Below, in pieces: positions 19,084 to 27,490 of a stretch of 64,000 nucleotides of DNA. The notes below the pieces were generated by a model that was given only the letters and a program-made list of their open reading frames with translations, ran no database searches and was not told the DNA's origin. Source of the DNA: Microlunatus kandeliicorticis (GTDB taxonomy: Bacteria > Actinomycetota > Actinomycetes > Propionibacteriales > Propionibacteriaceae); contig NZ_JACGWT010000004.1 of assembly GCF_014137855.1 (NCBI RefSeq), positions 186,001 to 250,000 of the forward strand, read 5' to 3'. A program made the position numbers and the translations under genes. The first letter of the stretch is position 1, and every line of letters starts with the position of its first letter.

Positions 19084-19988
19084 CAGCGCTCCCCCGTCGG
19101 GCCGCGGCCGGCCGCTCCGGAGCGTCGCTGCCGACGCAGACCGGCGTGCGCGCCGAGCAGCAGGGCGGCCGCGGCGACCAGCCGCCAGCGGCGTCGGCGT
19201 CCGGCGCTGCGCACCGCGTCGGCGGCGCGGACGGTCGGCGCGGCCCGGACCCGGTGGTCGGGTCGCACCCGCCGCCACAGTCGTTGGCCGAGGTAGTAGT
19301 AGCCGTAGGAGACCAGCACGGTGTGCAGCAACCCCTCCTCAAGCCGCCGCGACGAGGTGAGCACCGCGTTGCCGCCGACCCAGCGCACCCGGCCGGCCTG
19401 ACGCAGCCGGCGGAGCAGGTCGACCTCGTCGCCGCCCTGCTCGAGCGCGACGTCGTAGCCGGGGAAGGCGCTGGCCAGGAAGGCCGCGTTGGTGGCGGTG
19501 AGGTAGCTGACCCGACCGGTGACCGCGGCGGCCAGCCGGACCAGGGCGAACCCGATCGGCGGGAACAGCGCCGCCCACCACGGCGGGTCGAGGTAACGGC
19601 AGGGACCGGCCACCGCGACGGTCGGCGACCCGCCCCGCAGGTCGCCGAACCCCGCCACCAGCCGGCTCAGCCAGTCCGGCGGGTGCACCGTGTCGGCGTC
19701 GGTGCTGACCACGATGGCGCCGCGAGCGGCCTCGACGCCGGTCTGCCGCGCCCGGCACACGCCCGGCCGCGGCTCGGCCACCACCCGCGCCCCCGCGTCG
19801 CGGGCGATGCTCGCGGTGGCGTCGGCACTGGCGTTGTCGACCACGATCACCTCGACCGGCCCGGCGTAGCGCTGCGCGGCCACCGAGGCCAGCGTGGCCG
19901 CCAGCGTGGCGGCCTCGTCCCGGGCGGGGATGACCACCGAGACCAGCGCGGGCTCGAGGCGTTCCCGGCCGCCGAGCAGGGCGGTCAC
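19083..19988 (-). CDS. Glycosyltransferase family 2
   Basis: 301 aa. It begins with the canonical GT-A nucleotide fold VSVVIPARDEAATLAATL and VEVIVVDNASADAT. The metal-binding DxD is in VVSTDADTVHP. A later acidic GGDEVDLLRRL is consistent with the catalytic ED region, and a hydrophobic C-terminal segment (LVAAAALLLGAHAG) could anchor it to the membrane. GTG 19988 overlaps the MFS stop (GTGA). With the UGT next to it, it suggests a glycosylated lipid or pigment product. Confidence 0.82.
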   Translation of the reverse strand: MTALLGGRERLEPALVSVVIPARDEAATLAATLASVAAQRYAGPVEVIVVDNASADATASIARDAGARVVAEPRPGVCRARQTGVEAARGAIVVSTDADTVHPPDWLSRLVAGFGDLRGGSPTVAVAGPCRYLDPPWWAALFPPIGFALVRLAAAVTGRVSYLTATNAAFLASAFPGYDVALEQGGDEVDLLRRLRQAGRVRWVGGNAVLTSSRRLEEGLLHTVLVSYGYYYLGQRLWRRVRPDHRVRAAPTVRAADAVRSAGRRRRWRLVAAAALLLGAHAGLRRQRRSGAAGRGPTGER

Positions 19989-21637
19989 GACGCAGCCTCC
20001 GGTGCCGTGCCGGGGCCGGTCCGTCCGCTCAGGCGGGTCCGCGGCAGCCAGAGCAGCGCCACCGTCGCGGCCAGCACCACCGGGAGCAGCCAGGTCATGG
20101 TCGGCACGAACGCGTCGTGGTAGGCCGCCACCACCCGGGCCCGGAGCTCCGGGTCGAGACCGGCGACCGAGGCCGGGGTGAGCTCGGTGGGCAGGCCGCC
20201 GATGGCGCCGAGCCGGTCGACCAGCCCGGCGGTGAACAGCCGGCCGACCAGCGCGGTCCCGGCCAGCACCCCGAGCTCGCGGACGAAACCGTTGACCGCG
20301 GTGGCCGCGCCGACGTCGGCGCGGTCGGCCGCGTCCTGGGCCAGCACCACCAGCACCTCCCAGGCGCAGCCGATCCCGACGCCGAGGACGAGCAGGCAGG
20401 CGCCGACGACCACCAGGTCGGTCTGCACCCGCCAGCGGGTGCCGGCGGCCAGCGCGACCGCCACCAGCGTCCCGCCGACCACCGGGAACGCCGCGGCCCG
20501 GCCGGTGCGGCTGACCACCCGGCCGGCCAGCACGGTGGCACCGCCGATGCCGGCGACGAGGGTGAGCAGGAAGAGCCCGGAGGCGACCGGGCTCAGCCCG
20601 TGCACCAGCTGCAGATAGGTGGGCAGATAGCCGATGACGCCGAACATGGCGACCGCGAGCACCGCGCCGGCCAGCACCGCGACCAGGTAGCCGCGACGCC
20701 GGAACAGCCGCCCCGGGAGCACCGGGTCGGCGGCCCGCCGCTCGACCGGCACCAGCGCGACCACCGCCACGACCAGCAGCCCGGCCGGTCCGAGCGTGGT
20801 CGGCGCCGTCCAGCCGTCGCGACCACCCCAGACCACCAGCAGGGTGCCGGCGACCACGGCGACCAGCAGCAGCCCCGCGCCGGCCAGGTCGAGCCGCGGC
20901 CGCCCGACCGGGTCGGAAGCGCCCGGTGCCGAACCGTCCGAGGGAGGACCGGCGAGGGCCACGCGGCGGGACGGCAGCCAGCGCCAGGCCAGCGCGGCCG
21001 CGGCGAGGCCGAGCGGGACGTTCATCCAGAACGCCCAGCGCCAGCCGACGCTGCCGGTCAGCCAGCCGCCGAGCACCGGGCCGACGACGGCGGCGACCGC
21101 GAACACCGCACCGATCCCGCTGAGCACCAGCGTCCGCGGCGCGGGCGGGACGACGTCGGCGACGATCGCCTCGACGAGGACGAACAGCCCGCCGCCGCCG
21201 GCGCCCTGCACGAGCCGGGCGGCGATCAGCACCGGCATCGACGGGGCGAGCGCCCCGGCCACCGAACCGAGCACGAACACCAGCAGGGCCGCGACGAAGA
21301 CCGGGCGCCGGCCGAGCCGGTCACCGAGCCGGCCGAGCACCGGCATCAGCACCACGCCCGCGAGGACGTACCCGGTGCCGACCCAGAGCTGCTGGCCGAG
21401 CTCGCCGAGCTCACCGACCAGGGTGGGCAGCGCGGCCGCGAAGACCGACTGGTCGAGCTCGGTGAGCAGCAGCCCGGCGCCGAGGGCGAGCGCCACCACC
21501 ACCAGCGGCCGTCCGGTCAGGCCGGTCCCTTGGCTCCCGGCGTGCTCGATCGCGGGGTCCGAGCGCCCGGGTTGCGGACGCCCGGGATGCGAGTGCCCAG
21601 GGGTCGCGCGGACGGTCGTCCCGGTCACCGGCGCCAC
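19985..21637 (-). CDS. MFS drug/metabolite exporter (DHA2 family, 14 TM)
   Basis: About 550 aa with 14 hydrophobic segments. Family marks: LTELDQSVFAAALPTLVGELG in TM1 (the D of the DHA2 motif), GRLGDRLGRRPVF (motif A), and LGGWLTGSVGWRWAFWMNVPLG (motif C and following loop). A TAGGCT at 21703-21708 (minus) could be its -10. GTG 21637 is the listed start; a later start near the LTGRPLVVV helix is possible because the first 40 residues are Pro/His/Gly-rich. The substrate is unknown. Overlap with GT2 suggests coupled export of a glycosylated product. Confidence 0.85.
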   Translation of the reverse strand: MAPVTGTTVRATPGHSHPGRPQPGRSDPAIEHAGSQGTGLTGRPLVVVALALGAGLLLTELDQSVFAAALPTLVGELGELGQQLWVGTGYVLAGVVLMPVLGRLGDRLGRRPVFVAALLVFVLGSVAGALAPSMPVLIAARLVQGAGGGGLFVLVEAIVADVVPPAPRTLVLSGIGAVFAVAAVVGPVLGGWLTGSVGWRWAFWMNVPLGLAAAALAWRWLPSRRVALAGPPSDGSAPGASDPVGRPRLDLAGAGLLLVAVVAGTLLVVWGGRDGWTAPTTLGPAGLLVVAVVALVPVERRAADPVLPGRLFRRRGYLVAVLAGAVLAVAMFGVIGYLPTYLQLVHGLSPVASGLFLLTLVAGIGGATVLAGRVVSRTGRAAAFPVVGGTLVAVALAAGTRWRVQTDLVVVGACLLVLGVGIGCAWEVLVVLAQDAADRADVGAATAVNGFVRELGVLAGTALVGRLFTAGLVDRLGAIGGLPTELTPASVAGLDPELRARVVAAYHDAFVPTMTWLLPVVLAATVALLWLPRTRLSGRTGPGTAPEAAS

Positions 21638-21749
21638 GCGGCCGGACCCGGGCCGACGGCGCGGCCCGACCCCGGGAGTGCGGCGACGGACGACATGAGC
21701 CGAGCCTAGCCAGCGGCGGACGTCGCTCCGGGGAGCCCGGGCCGGGCCC

Positions 21750-22022
21750 TCAGTGCGGGTCGTCGGCGGGGCCGCCGGGCTGGGCGAGCGCGGCGGCGAT
21801 CCCGTCGGCGTCCGCCGGGTCGCGGAACCGCGATCCGCGGTGCGAGCCGTCGCACAGCGGTTTGCGGGCCGAGCGGCCGCACCGGCACAGCGCGATCACG
21901 TTGCGGTCGTGGTCGACCTCGGTGCCCTCGGCGTCCTCGAGCCGGACGGCGCCGCGGACGAGCAGCGGCCCGTCCGGGCAGACGGTGATCGACGCCTCGC
22001 CGCGGCGCAGCGGGCCGGTCAC
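21750..22022 (-). CDS. CDGSH iron-sulfur domain protein
   Basis: 90 aa. The 2Fe-2S cluster motif is complete: CRCGRSARKPLCDGSH (Cys, Cys, Cys and His ligands, mitoNEET-type 3Cys-1His). No membrane anchor. GTG 22022 overlaps the stop of the upstream diiron-type enzyme by four bases (GTGA), which strongly suggests a stable partnership. The most likely role is electron or Fe-S supply to that enzyme, but this is inference; the family is only loosely characterised in bacteria. Confidence 0.92.
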   Translation of the reverse strand: MTGPLRRGEASITVCPDGPLLVRGAVRLEDAEGTEVDHDRNVIALCRCGRSARKPLCDGSHRGSRFRDPADADGIAAALAQPGGPADDPH

Positions 22023-23284
22023 GACCGCCCTTCGACCAGCCGGCGCCGCAGGCTCGACCGCCCGGTGCCCCAGGCACCGAGCACGTGCTCGGCGAAGAGG
22101 TCGTCGACCAGCGCCACCGTGCGGGCGCCGAAGACGATCTGGGCGCCGAGCTCCGGCTCGGTGCGGGCCAGCCCGCCGGCCAGCCGGTGCGCCGCGATCT
22201 GCTCGTGGACGGCGTCAGCCACCACGTGCTCGTCGAAGAACGCCGCCGCGCGCGGGCCGCCGCCGAGCCGCCGGTGCCCGCGGGCGTACCGCGCGTTCGG
22301 CGTCGAGGAGGTCATCTCGAACAACGCCAGGTGGCCGGTCAGCGCCCCCCGCCAGCGCCGGTGCAGCCCGAACAACGAGATGACGTTGCTGGCCAGCAGC
22401 GTCACCGCGGGCACCTCGTCGACGTAGCCGCCGTAGCGGTCGTCGAGCTGCCAGTCGCGCATCAGGTCGCGGAACAGCTGGGCGTGCATGGCGCGGACCT
22501 CGCCGAGCCCGTACTCGTCGAGCTGGATGGTGATCATCGCCGCCTTGACGGCGCCGGACAGCCGCGGGATCCCCCAGGTGTGCGGGTCGGCCTCCTTGAG
22601 GTGGTAGAGCGAACGGTGGACGAGGAACTCGGAGAACTGCCGGACGGTCGCCTGGCGCATCAGGTGCCCCGACAGCGACGGTCCGCGTTCGGTCCCGGCC
22701 AGCGTCTCGAGGGCGGCCACCACCTGCTCCGCGGTCGGCTCGGGATCGGCCGGTCCGAGTCGGTCGACGGTCAGCAGCTCGAGCCCGTCGAGCAGCACCC
22801 GCTCCCAGCCGCGCCGGGCCGCCAGCAGCACCGGATGGTGCTCCCAGCCCTCGTCGACGCCCGCCAGCCCGCGGTAGCCGAGCTCGTAGCTGAGCCAGAG
22901 CGCGAGCTGCAGGTCGTCGTCGGTGGGGGCCGCCACGGCGGGACCGCTCCATTGCAGCCGGTCCTGGTCCGGCCCGGCCGGGTGAGCACCGGCGCGGCCG
23001 GGCGTCTCGTGGTCCGGGTCGGTGTCGAGCAGCTCGAGCAGCGCCTCGGACACCGGTCCGCGCGAGGCCGGCAGCCGTACCGGCCGGTCGTGGCGCAGCC
23101 GGGCCCGGTCCAGTCCTGTCCGGTCCAGCGGGGTCTGCTCGAGGTCGGCGGGTGGCCTGCCGGGAGGGCCCTGATCGGGCGAGGTGTGGCTCGTCCGGCC
23201 GCTGCGGGCGGTACCGGGCGCGCCCGGACGCCGGTTCCGGCGTCGTTCGGTGCGGCCGGGCAGGACGACGAGCTCGGAGCTCAT
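22019..23284 (-). CDS. Iron-containing redox enzyme, heme-oxygenase-like fold (HDO superfamily)
   Basis: 421 aa. The first 95 residues are Arg/Pro-rich and disordered. The rest is all-helical with spaced Glu/His: WEHHPVLLAARRGWERVL, FLVHRSLYHLKEADPH, DEYGLGEVRAMHAQLF, and the C-terminal FFDEHVVADAVHEQIA that resembles the third-helix ligand block of heme-oxygenase-like dimetal oxidases. The superfamily includes UndA (fatty acid to 1-alkene), BesC and SznF, so an oxidative function on a lipid or amino acid is plausible. ATG 23284 was chosen because a GAGG lies upstream and the longer form adds only low-complexity sequence. Coupled to the CDGSH protein. Confidence 0.8.
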   Translation of the reverse strand: MSSELVVLPGRTERRRNRRPGAPGTARSGRTSHTSPDQGPPGRPPADLEQTPLDRTGLDRARLRHDRPVRLPASRGPVSEALLELLDTDPDHETPGRAGAHPAGPDQDRLQWSGPAVAAPTDDDLQLALWLSYELGYRGLAGVDEGWEHHPVLLAARRGWERVLLDGLELLTVDRLGPADPEPTAEQVVAALETLAGTERGPSLSGHLMRQATVRQFSEFLVHRSLYHLKEADPHTWGIPRLSGAVKAAMITIQLDEYGLGEVRAMHAQLFRDLMRDWQLDDRYGGYVDEVPAVTLLASNVISLFGLHRRWRGALTGHLALFEMTSSTPNARYARGHRRLGGGPRAAAFFDEHVVADAVHEQIAAHRLAGGLARTEPELGAQIVFGARTVALVDDLFAEHVLGAWGTGRSSLRRRLVEGRS

Positions 23285-23520
23285 CGGATCGCCTCGGGAC
23301 GCAGGGTCGGGTGTGCGGGTGGCCGCACCCCGGTGAACCGGGTGCGCGGTCGGATGGTGCGTGGGTACATGTCGCTCCTGGGCAGGCCAGTCGGACGGCT
23401 TCCCCACGCTGCTGAACCGCACAACGAGTCAAGCACGCAGCACCGACAGTTTCGGTGCGGGGCGCTGGCCCGGCGGCGCGGAGCGGGCATCGCCGCTGGT
23501 CAGCGTGCGGTCGGCCGCGT

Positions 23521-23560
23521 GCGGGGCGGACGGCTCAGCTGCGGGGCGGACGGCTCAGCT
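23521..23560. repeat. 20-bp perfect tandem duplication at the GAF-ANTAR 3' end
   Basis: The 20-mer gcggggcggacggctcagct is present twice in a row (23521-23540 and 23541-23560). The second copy contains the stop codon of the GAF-ANTAR gene (TCA 23555-23557), so the duplication lies across the gene end. The rest of the 270-bp gap to the diiron gene shows nothing else. Confidence 0.8.
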
Positions 23561-24313
23561 GCGGGGCGGGGCGCCGCGCGGCGCGAACGGTGCCTCGGCC
23601 GGCGCGACATCGTCGGCGACCGGGACGGTCGGCGATCCGCCGGCGCCGGTCAGCTCCTCGGCGACGGTGCGGAGCTTGACGTTGCGGGTCTGCGAATAGC
23701 TGCGCAGCAGGGCGAACGCCTGGTCGGCGTCGCAGCCGACCCGTTCCATCAGCATCCCGATGGCCAGGTCGATCGACCGCCGGGTGTCCATGGCGCTGGC
23801 CCGGTCGTCGAGTTCGAGCGCGGTGTCCTCCAGGGTCTCGGCGAGGGCGAGGCCGCCGGCGATCTCGACGGCCAGCTCGGCGGCCACCCGGCGCTGGTCG
23901 CGGTCGAGTCCGTCCACCCGGCCGCTGTAGACCTTGGCCACCGCCAGCACCCGGCCCTCCACCTCGACCGGCACCGACACGCACGACCGGGCGCCTGCCG
24001 CCGCTGCCTGCTCGCCGTAGCGGCCCCAGCGGTCGTCCCGCGCGAGGTCGGCGACGTAGTCCCCGCCTCCCCCACCCAGGGCGTGCAGACAGGGTCCGTG
24101 ACCGATCGCGTACTGGATGGCGTCGACCTCCCGGGCCAGCGGCGTGCTCGCCCCGGCGGTCACCGGACCCTGGCCGCGGGTCGCCATGGTCACCGCCACA
24201 CCGGCCACGTCACCGAGCCGCCGGTGGGTGCGTGCGGCGACGTCGTCGAGATAGCGCCGCACCAGGGAGACCACCCGTTCCGAGGCCTCCGCCGTCGGCT
24301 GCTGCCCGCTCAT
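23555..24313 (-). CDS. GAF-ANTAR domain RNA-binding antitermination regulator
   Basis: 252 aa, cytosolic. Residues about 10-165 are a GAF domain (AIGHGPCLHAL; ARSCVSVPVEVEGRVLAVAKVYS). Residues about 168-228 are ANTAR: LDDRASAMDTRRSIDLAIGMLMERVGC, then DQAFALLRSYSQTRNVKLRTVAEEL. ANTAR proteins bind tandem RNA hairpins to prevent termination; the signal sensed by the GAF domain is unknown. ATG 24313 is the first start. It is divergent from the TPP enzyme, whose leader contains a perfect 10-bp hairpin (24481-24504), and it lies upstream of the diiron/CDGSH/MFS/GT operon in the same direction. Confidence 0.92.
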   Translation of the reverse strand: MSGQQPTAEASERVVSLVRRYLDDVAARTHRRLGDVAGVAVTMATRGQGPVTAGASTPLAREVDAIQYAIGHGPCLHALGGGGGDYVADLARDDRWGRYGEQAAAAGARSCVSVPVEVEGRVLAVAKVYSGRVDGLDRDQRRVAAELAVEIAGGLALAETLEDTALELDDRASAMDTRRSIDLAIGMLMERVGCDADQAFALLRSYSQTRNVKLRTVAEELTGAGGSPTVPVADDVAPAEAPFAPRGAPPRS

Positions 24314-24480
24314 GCCGCACCTCCCGTCGCTCGGCGACGGCTCGTCTCCGCCGTCGCGTCAGCACCGGAAGCCTAGAACGGGCCCCGCGGACCGCCCCGC
24401 CACCGCGCGGCCCGTGGCCGGGTGCTGGGATGGGTGCGGACGACCTGAGCAGCACGGAGTCCCCGCCGGGGCCGGCGATC

Positions 24481-24504
24481 CGGTCGTCGGCGTCCCGACG
24501 ACCG
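24481..24504 (+). promoter_or_regulatory. Hairpin in the leader of the TPP-enzyme gene
   Basis: Perfect 10-bp stem cggtcgtcgg / ccgacgaccg around a cgtc loop, ending 46 bases before ATG 24551. A smaller ccccg-c-cgggg stem precedes it. Attenuation or ANTAR-dependent control is possible, but the loops are not the hexaloops with conserved A1/G4 expected of classical ANTAR targets. Confidence 0.35.
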
Positions 24505-24550
24505 AGTACGCGCCGAGCACCGACCGAGCACCGCCTGCCGAAGGAGTCCG

Positions 24551-26365
24551 ATGAACGTCGCCGAGCACCTGGTCGACCGCCTGCACCAGTGGGGCGTGCA
24601 CCGCGTCTACGGCTATCCCGGCGACGGCATCGGCGGCGTGCTCGCCGCGGTCGCCGCCCGCGCGGATGACGTCGCCTTCGTCCAGGTGCGGCACGAGGAG
24701 ACCGCCGGGTTCGCCGCGACCGCCGACGTGAAGTACGGCGGCAGCCCGATCGGCTGCTGCGCGGTGACCAGCGGACCGGGTGCGCTGCACGCGCTGAACG
24801 GGCTCTACGACGCCAAGCTCGACCGGGTGCCGGTGGTGGCGCTGCTCGGCCAGACCGCGGTCACCGCGCTCGGCGGCGACTTCTACCAGGAGGTCGACCT
24901 GGCGTCGGTGTTCGCCGACGTCGGCGCTGCCTACCTGCAGACGGTGACCGACCCGTCGCAGGTCAAGCACATGGTCGACCGGGCCTGCCGGTCGGCGCTG
25001 GCCACCCGGTCGCCCGCGGTGCTGATCCTGCCCAGCGACGTCCAGGAGAAGGACGCGATGGTCGACCAGCCGGACGCGCACGGCTACTTCCACACCTCGC
25101 CGACCCCGAGCACCACGGTGACGGTGGCCCCGGCCGCCGACCTCGAGGCGGCGGCCGACGTGCTGGCCGCCGGGGAACGGGTGGCCTTCCTGGTGGGCAT
25201 CGGGGCCCGCGGGGCCACCGCGGAGGTGACCGCGCTGGCCGACCTGCTCGGCGCCGGGGCGGCGAAGGCCCTGCTCGGCAAGCCGGTGCTCGACGACCGG
25301 CTGCCGTGGGTGACCGGCGCGATCGGGCTATTGGGCACCACCGCGAGCTGGGACCTGATGCGGCACTGCGACACCCTGCTGGTGCTCGGCTCGAACATGC
25401 CCTACAGCGAGTACTACCCCGCCCCCGGACAGGCGCGGGCCGTCCAGATCGACCTCGACGGCAGCCGGTGCGGGCTGCGCTATCCGACCGAGGTCAACCT
25501 GGTCGGCGACCTGCGCGCGACCGTGGAGGCCTTGCTCCCGCTGGTCCGGGCCCGGACGGCGGGGGCCGACCGCGGGCGCGACCGGTGGCGGGCGCAGGTC
25601 GCCGGCTGGAAGCAGCGTTGGGACGACTACTCGCAGGCCCGGTCGGAGGCGAAGGCGAAACCGGTCAACCCGGAGGCGGTGGTGCGCGGCCTGTCCCGGC
25701 GGCTCGACGACGACCACCAGATCGCGGTGGACTGCGGCACCGCGACCAGCTGGTACGCGCGCGACCTCGAGCTGCGCCCGACCCAGTTCGGCAGTCTGGC
25801 CGGGCTGCTGCTCTCGATGGGCGGCGGGATGCCGTACGCGATCGCGGCCAAGTTCGCCCAGCCCGACCGGCCCTGTCTGGCCATGATCGGCGACGGCGCG
25901 ATGCAGATGAACGGCGTCAACGAGCTGATCACGGTCAGCCGCTACTGGGAGCAGTGGGCCGACCCGCGGCTGGTGGTGCTGGTGCTCAACAACCGCGACC
26001 TGTCCTACGTGACCTGGGAGACCCGGGCGATGCTCGGCGCGAAGCCGGACCCCAACCAGTCGTTCCTGCCCGACGTCCGCTACGCCGACTGGGCGCGACA
26101 GCTCGGGCTCGACGGCGTGCGGCTGGACGACCCGACCCGGATCGACGAGGTGCTCGACGCCGCGATGGCCGCCCGTCGGCCGTTCGTGATCGACGCGGTG
26201 GTCGACGCCGACATCCCGCTGATCCCTCCGCACCTGACTGCGGACCAGGTGATCAAGACCGCCAAGGCCGAGTTCCGGGGCGACCCGGCCTTCTTCGGCA
26301 TCGTCGCCGAAGGCGTCCGCGAGAGCGTGGTCGCCAAGGTGAAGGGCCTCCTCGACCGACCATGA
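24551..26365 (+). CDS. Thiamine-pyrophosphate enzyme, pyruvate oxidase / acetolactate synthase-like
   Basis: 604 aa with three domains. N-terminal PYR domain: GYPGDGIGGVL and the catalytic Glu50 in VRHEETAGFAA. Central Rossmann-like domain: EVTALADLLGAGAAKALLGKP. C-terminal PP domain with TPP/Mg motif GDGAMQMNGVNELITV at about 447 and NNRDLSYVTWE. The pattern fits the pyruvate oxidase (PoxB/SpxB) or thiamine-requiring dehydrogenase group better than acetolactate synthase; no regulatory subunit gene follows. GAAGGAG gives a strong site before ATG 24551. The stop codon lies in the first bases of a 45-bp repeat array. Whether the product is acetate, acetyl-phosphate or acetyl-CoA cannot be told. 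Confidence 0.85.
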   Translation: MNVAEHLVDRLHQWGVHRVYGYPGDGIGGVLAAVAARADDVAFVQVRHEETAGFAATADVKYGGSPIGCCAVTSGPGALHALNGLYDAKLDRVPVVALLGQTAVTALGGDFYQEVDLASVFADVGAAYLQTVTDPSQVKHMVDRACRSALATRSPAVLILPSDVQEKDAMVDQPDAHGYFHTSPTPSTTVTVAPAADLEAAADVLAAGERVAFLVGIGARGATAEVTALADLLGAGAAKALLGKPVLDDRLPWVTGAIGLLGTTASWDLMRHCDTLLVLGSNMPYSEYYPAPGQARAVQIDLDGSRCGLRYPTEVNLVGDLRATVEALLPLVRARTAGADRGRDRWRAQVAGWKQRWDDYSQARSEAKAKPVNPEAVVRGLSRRLDDDHQIAVDCGTATSWYARDLELRPTQFGSLAGLLLSMGGGMPYAIAAKFAQPDRPCLAMIGDGAMQMNGVNELITVSRYWEQWADPRLVVLVLNNRDLSYVTWETRAMLGAKPDPNQSFLPDVRYADWARQLGLDGVRLDDPTRIDEVLDAAMAARRPFVIDAVVDADIPLIPPHLTADQVIKTAKAEFRGDPAFFGIVAEGVRESVVAKVKGLLDRP

Positions 26366-26664
26366 TCACCAGCCCTGGGGACGCGCGCTGAACCTGTCGA
26401 AGCGCCGTGATCACCACGATCGGGCACGCGCGCTGAGTCTGTCGAAGCGCCATGATCACCGTGATCGGGAACGCGAGCTGAGCCTGTCGAAGCGCCGTGA
26501 TCACCGTGGTCGGGAACGCGCGCTGAGCCTGTCGAAGCGCCATGATCACCATGATCGGGAACGCGCGCTGAGCCTGTCGAAGCGCCATGATCACCACGAT
26601 CGGGAACGCGCGCTGAGCCTGTCGAAGCGCCATGACCACCGCGATCGGGAACGCGCGCCGAGGG
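26360..26664. repeat. 45-bp tandem array (about 6.5 copies)
   Basis: A 45-bp unit containing gcgccatgatcaccacgatcg and then gggaacgcgcgctgagcctg repeats at 45-bp steps from about 26401 to 26659, with a degenerate first copy that includes the TGA stop of the TPP enzyme. Each unit carries the dispersed core tgagcctgtcgaag plus a near-palindrome; in some copies gatcaccgtgatc is perfectly symmetric. It fills the whole gap between convergent genes. The unit length is divisible by three, so it also reads as a 15-residue repeat on the minus strand, but I see no gene there. Confidence 0.85.
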
Positions 26665-26668
26665 TCCG

Positions 26669-27481
26669 TCAGTCGCGCTGGCAGGAGGGGCACCAGAACA
26701 GGTTCCGGCCGGCCATCAGGTCGCGGCTGATCGTGGTGCCGCAGACCCGGCAGGGCAGGCCGTCGCGGCGGTAGACGTAGTGCGCGGTGTCCCGACGGAC
26801 CCGGCCCGCGGGTCGGTCGGCGGGGTCGGTGGTGACGATCCGCCCGCTCCGCACCCCGGCCCGCATCAGCGTCACCAGGTCGGGCCAGAGCTCGGACCAC
26901 TCGTCGGCGGTGACCCCGCGCCCCGGCCGGAACGGGCTGATCCGGTGCCGGAACAGGATCTCGGCGCGGTAGACGTTGCCGACCCCGGCCAGCCGGGCCT
27001 GGTCCATCAGCTGCGCGCCCACCGACGTCCTCGACCGGTTGATCCGCTCGAAGGCCCGGTCCTGAGCGCCCGGGTCGCGGCGCAGCGGGTCCGGCCCGAG
27101 CTTGGCCACCACCGCGGCAGGGCCGTCCGGGTCGGGCAGCACCTCGCAGGTGATCGCGCCGCGCAGGTCGGTCCAGCGCACCGGTTGGTCGTGATCCGCG
27201 GTCTCGATCCGCATCCGCAGCGCGCCCCGCGGCTCGGGCGGCTCCCCCGTCCCCGCGGTGAACTTCCCGTACAGCCCGAGGTGGACGTGGGTGACCAACC
27301 CGCCGTCGTAGTGCTGGAACAGGTGCTTGCCGTAGGCGGTGACCCCGGTCAGCCGGTGGCCGTCGACCAGAGCGGCCCCGTCGGCGAACCGGCCCTGCGG
27401 GCTGCTGACGCTGACCAGCCGCCCGGCGAAGTCGGCGTCCTGCCGCCGCGCCAGCCGGTGCAGGGTGTGGCCCTCGGGCAC
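26669..27481 (-). CDS. nei2: Endonuclease VIII-type DNA glycosylase/AP lyase (Nei2 family)
   Basis: 270 aa. It excises oxidised bases. The N-terminus PEGHTLHRLA supplies the catalytic Pro2/Glu3 pair of the Fpg/Nei family; the H of PEGHT is typical of Nei. The helix-two-turn-helix block is GVGNVYRAEILFRHRISP. The C-terminal zinc finger is complete: CRVC ... CPSC within the last 30 residues. GTG 27481 is the start that gives the mandatory Pro at position 2. Nine bp downstream of the MpaB-like gene, so probably co-transcribed. Ends at the repeat array. Confidence 0.93.
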   Translation of the reverse strand: MPEGHTLHRLARRQDADFAGRLVSVSSPQGRFADGAALVDGHRLTGVTAYGKHLFQHYDGGLVTHVHLGLYGKFTAGTGEPPEPRGALRMRIETADHDQPVRWTDLRGAITCEVLPDPDGPAAVVAKLGPDPLRRDPGAQDRAFERINRSRTSVGAQLMDQARLAGVGNVYRAEILFRHRISPFRPGRGVTADEWSELWPDLVTLMRAGVRSGRIVTTDPADRPAGRVRRDTAHYVYRRDGLPCRVCGTTISRDLMAGRNLFWCPSCQRD

Positions 27482-27490
27482 GCCGGCCCC

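Noticed and set aside
26360-26664. CRISPR array
   Set aside because: The units are contiguous 45-bp copies with no unique spacers, and there are no cas genes.
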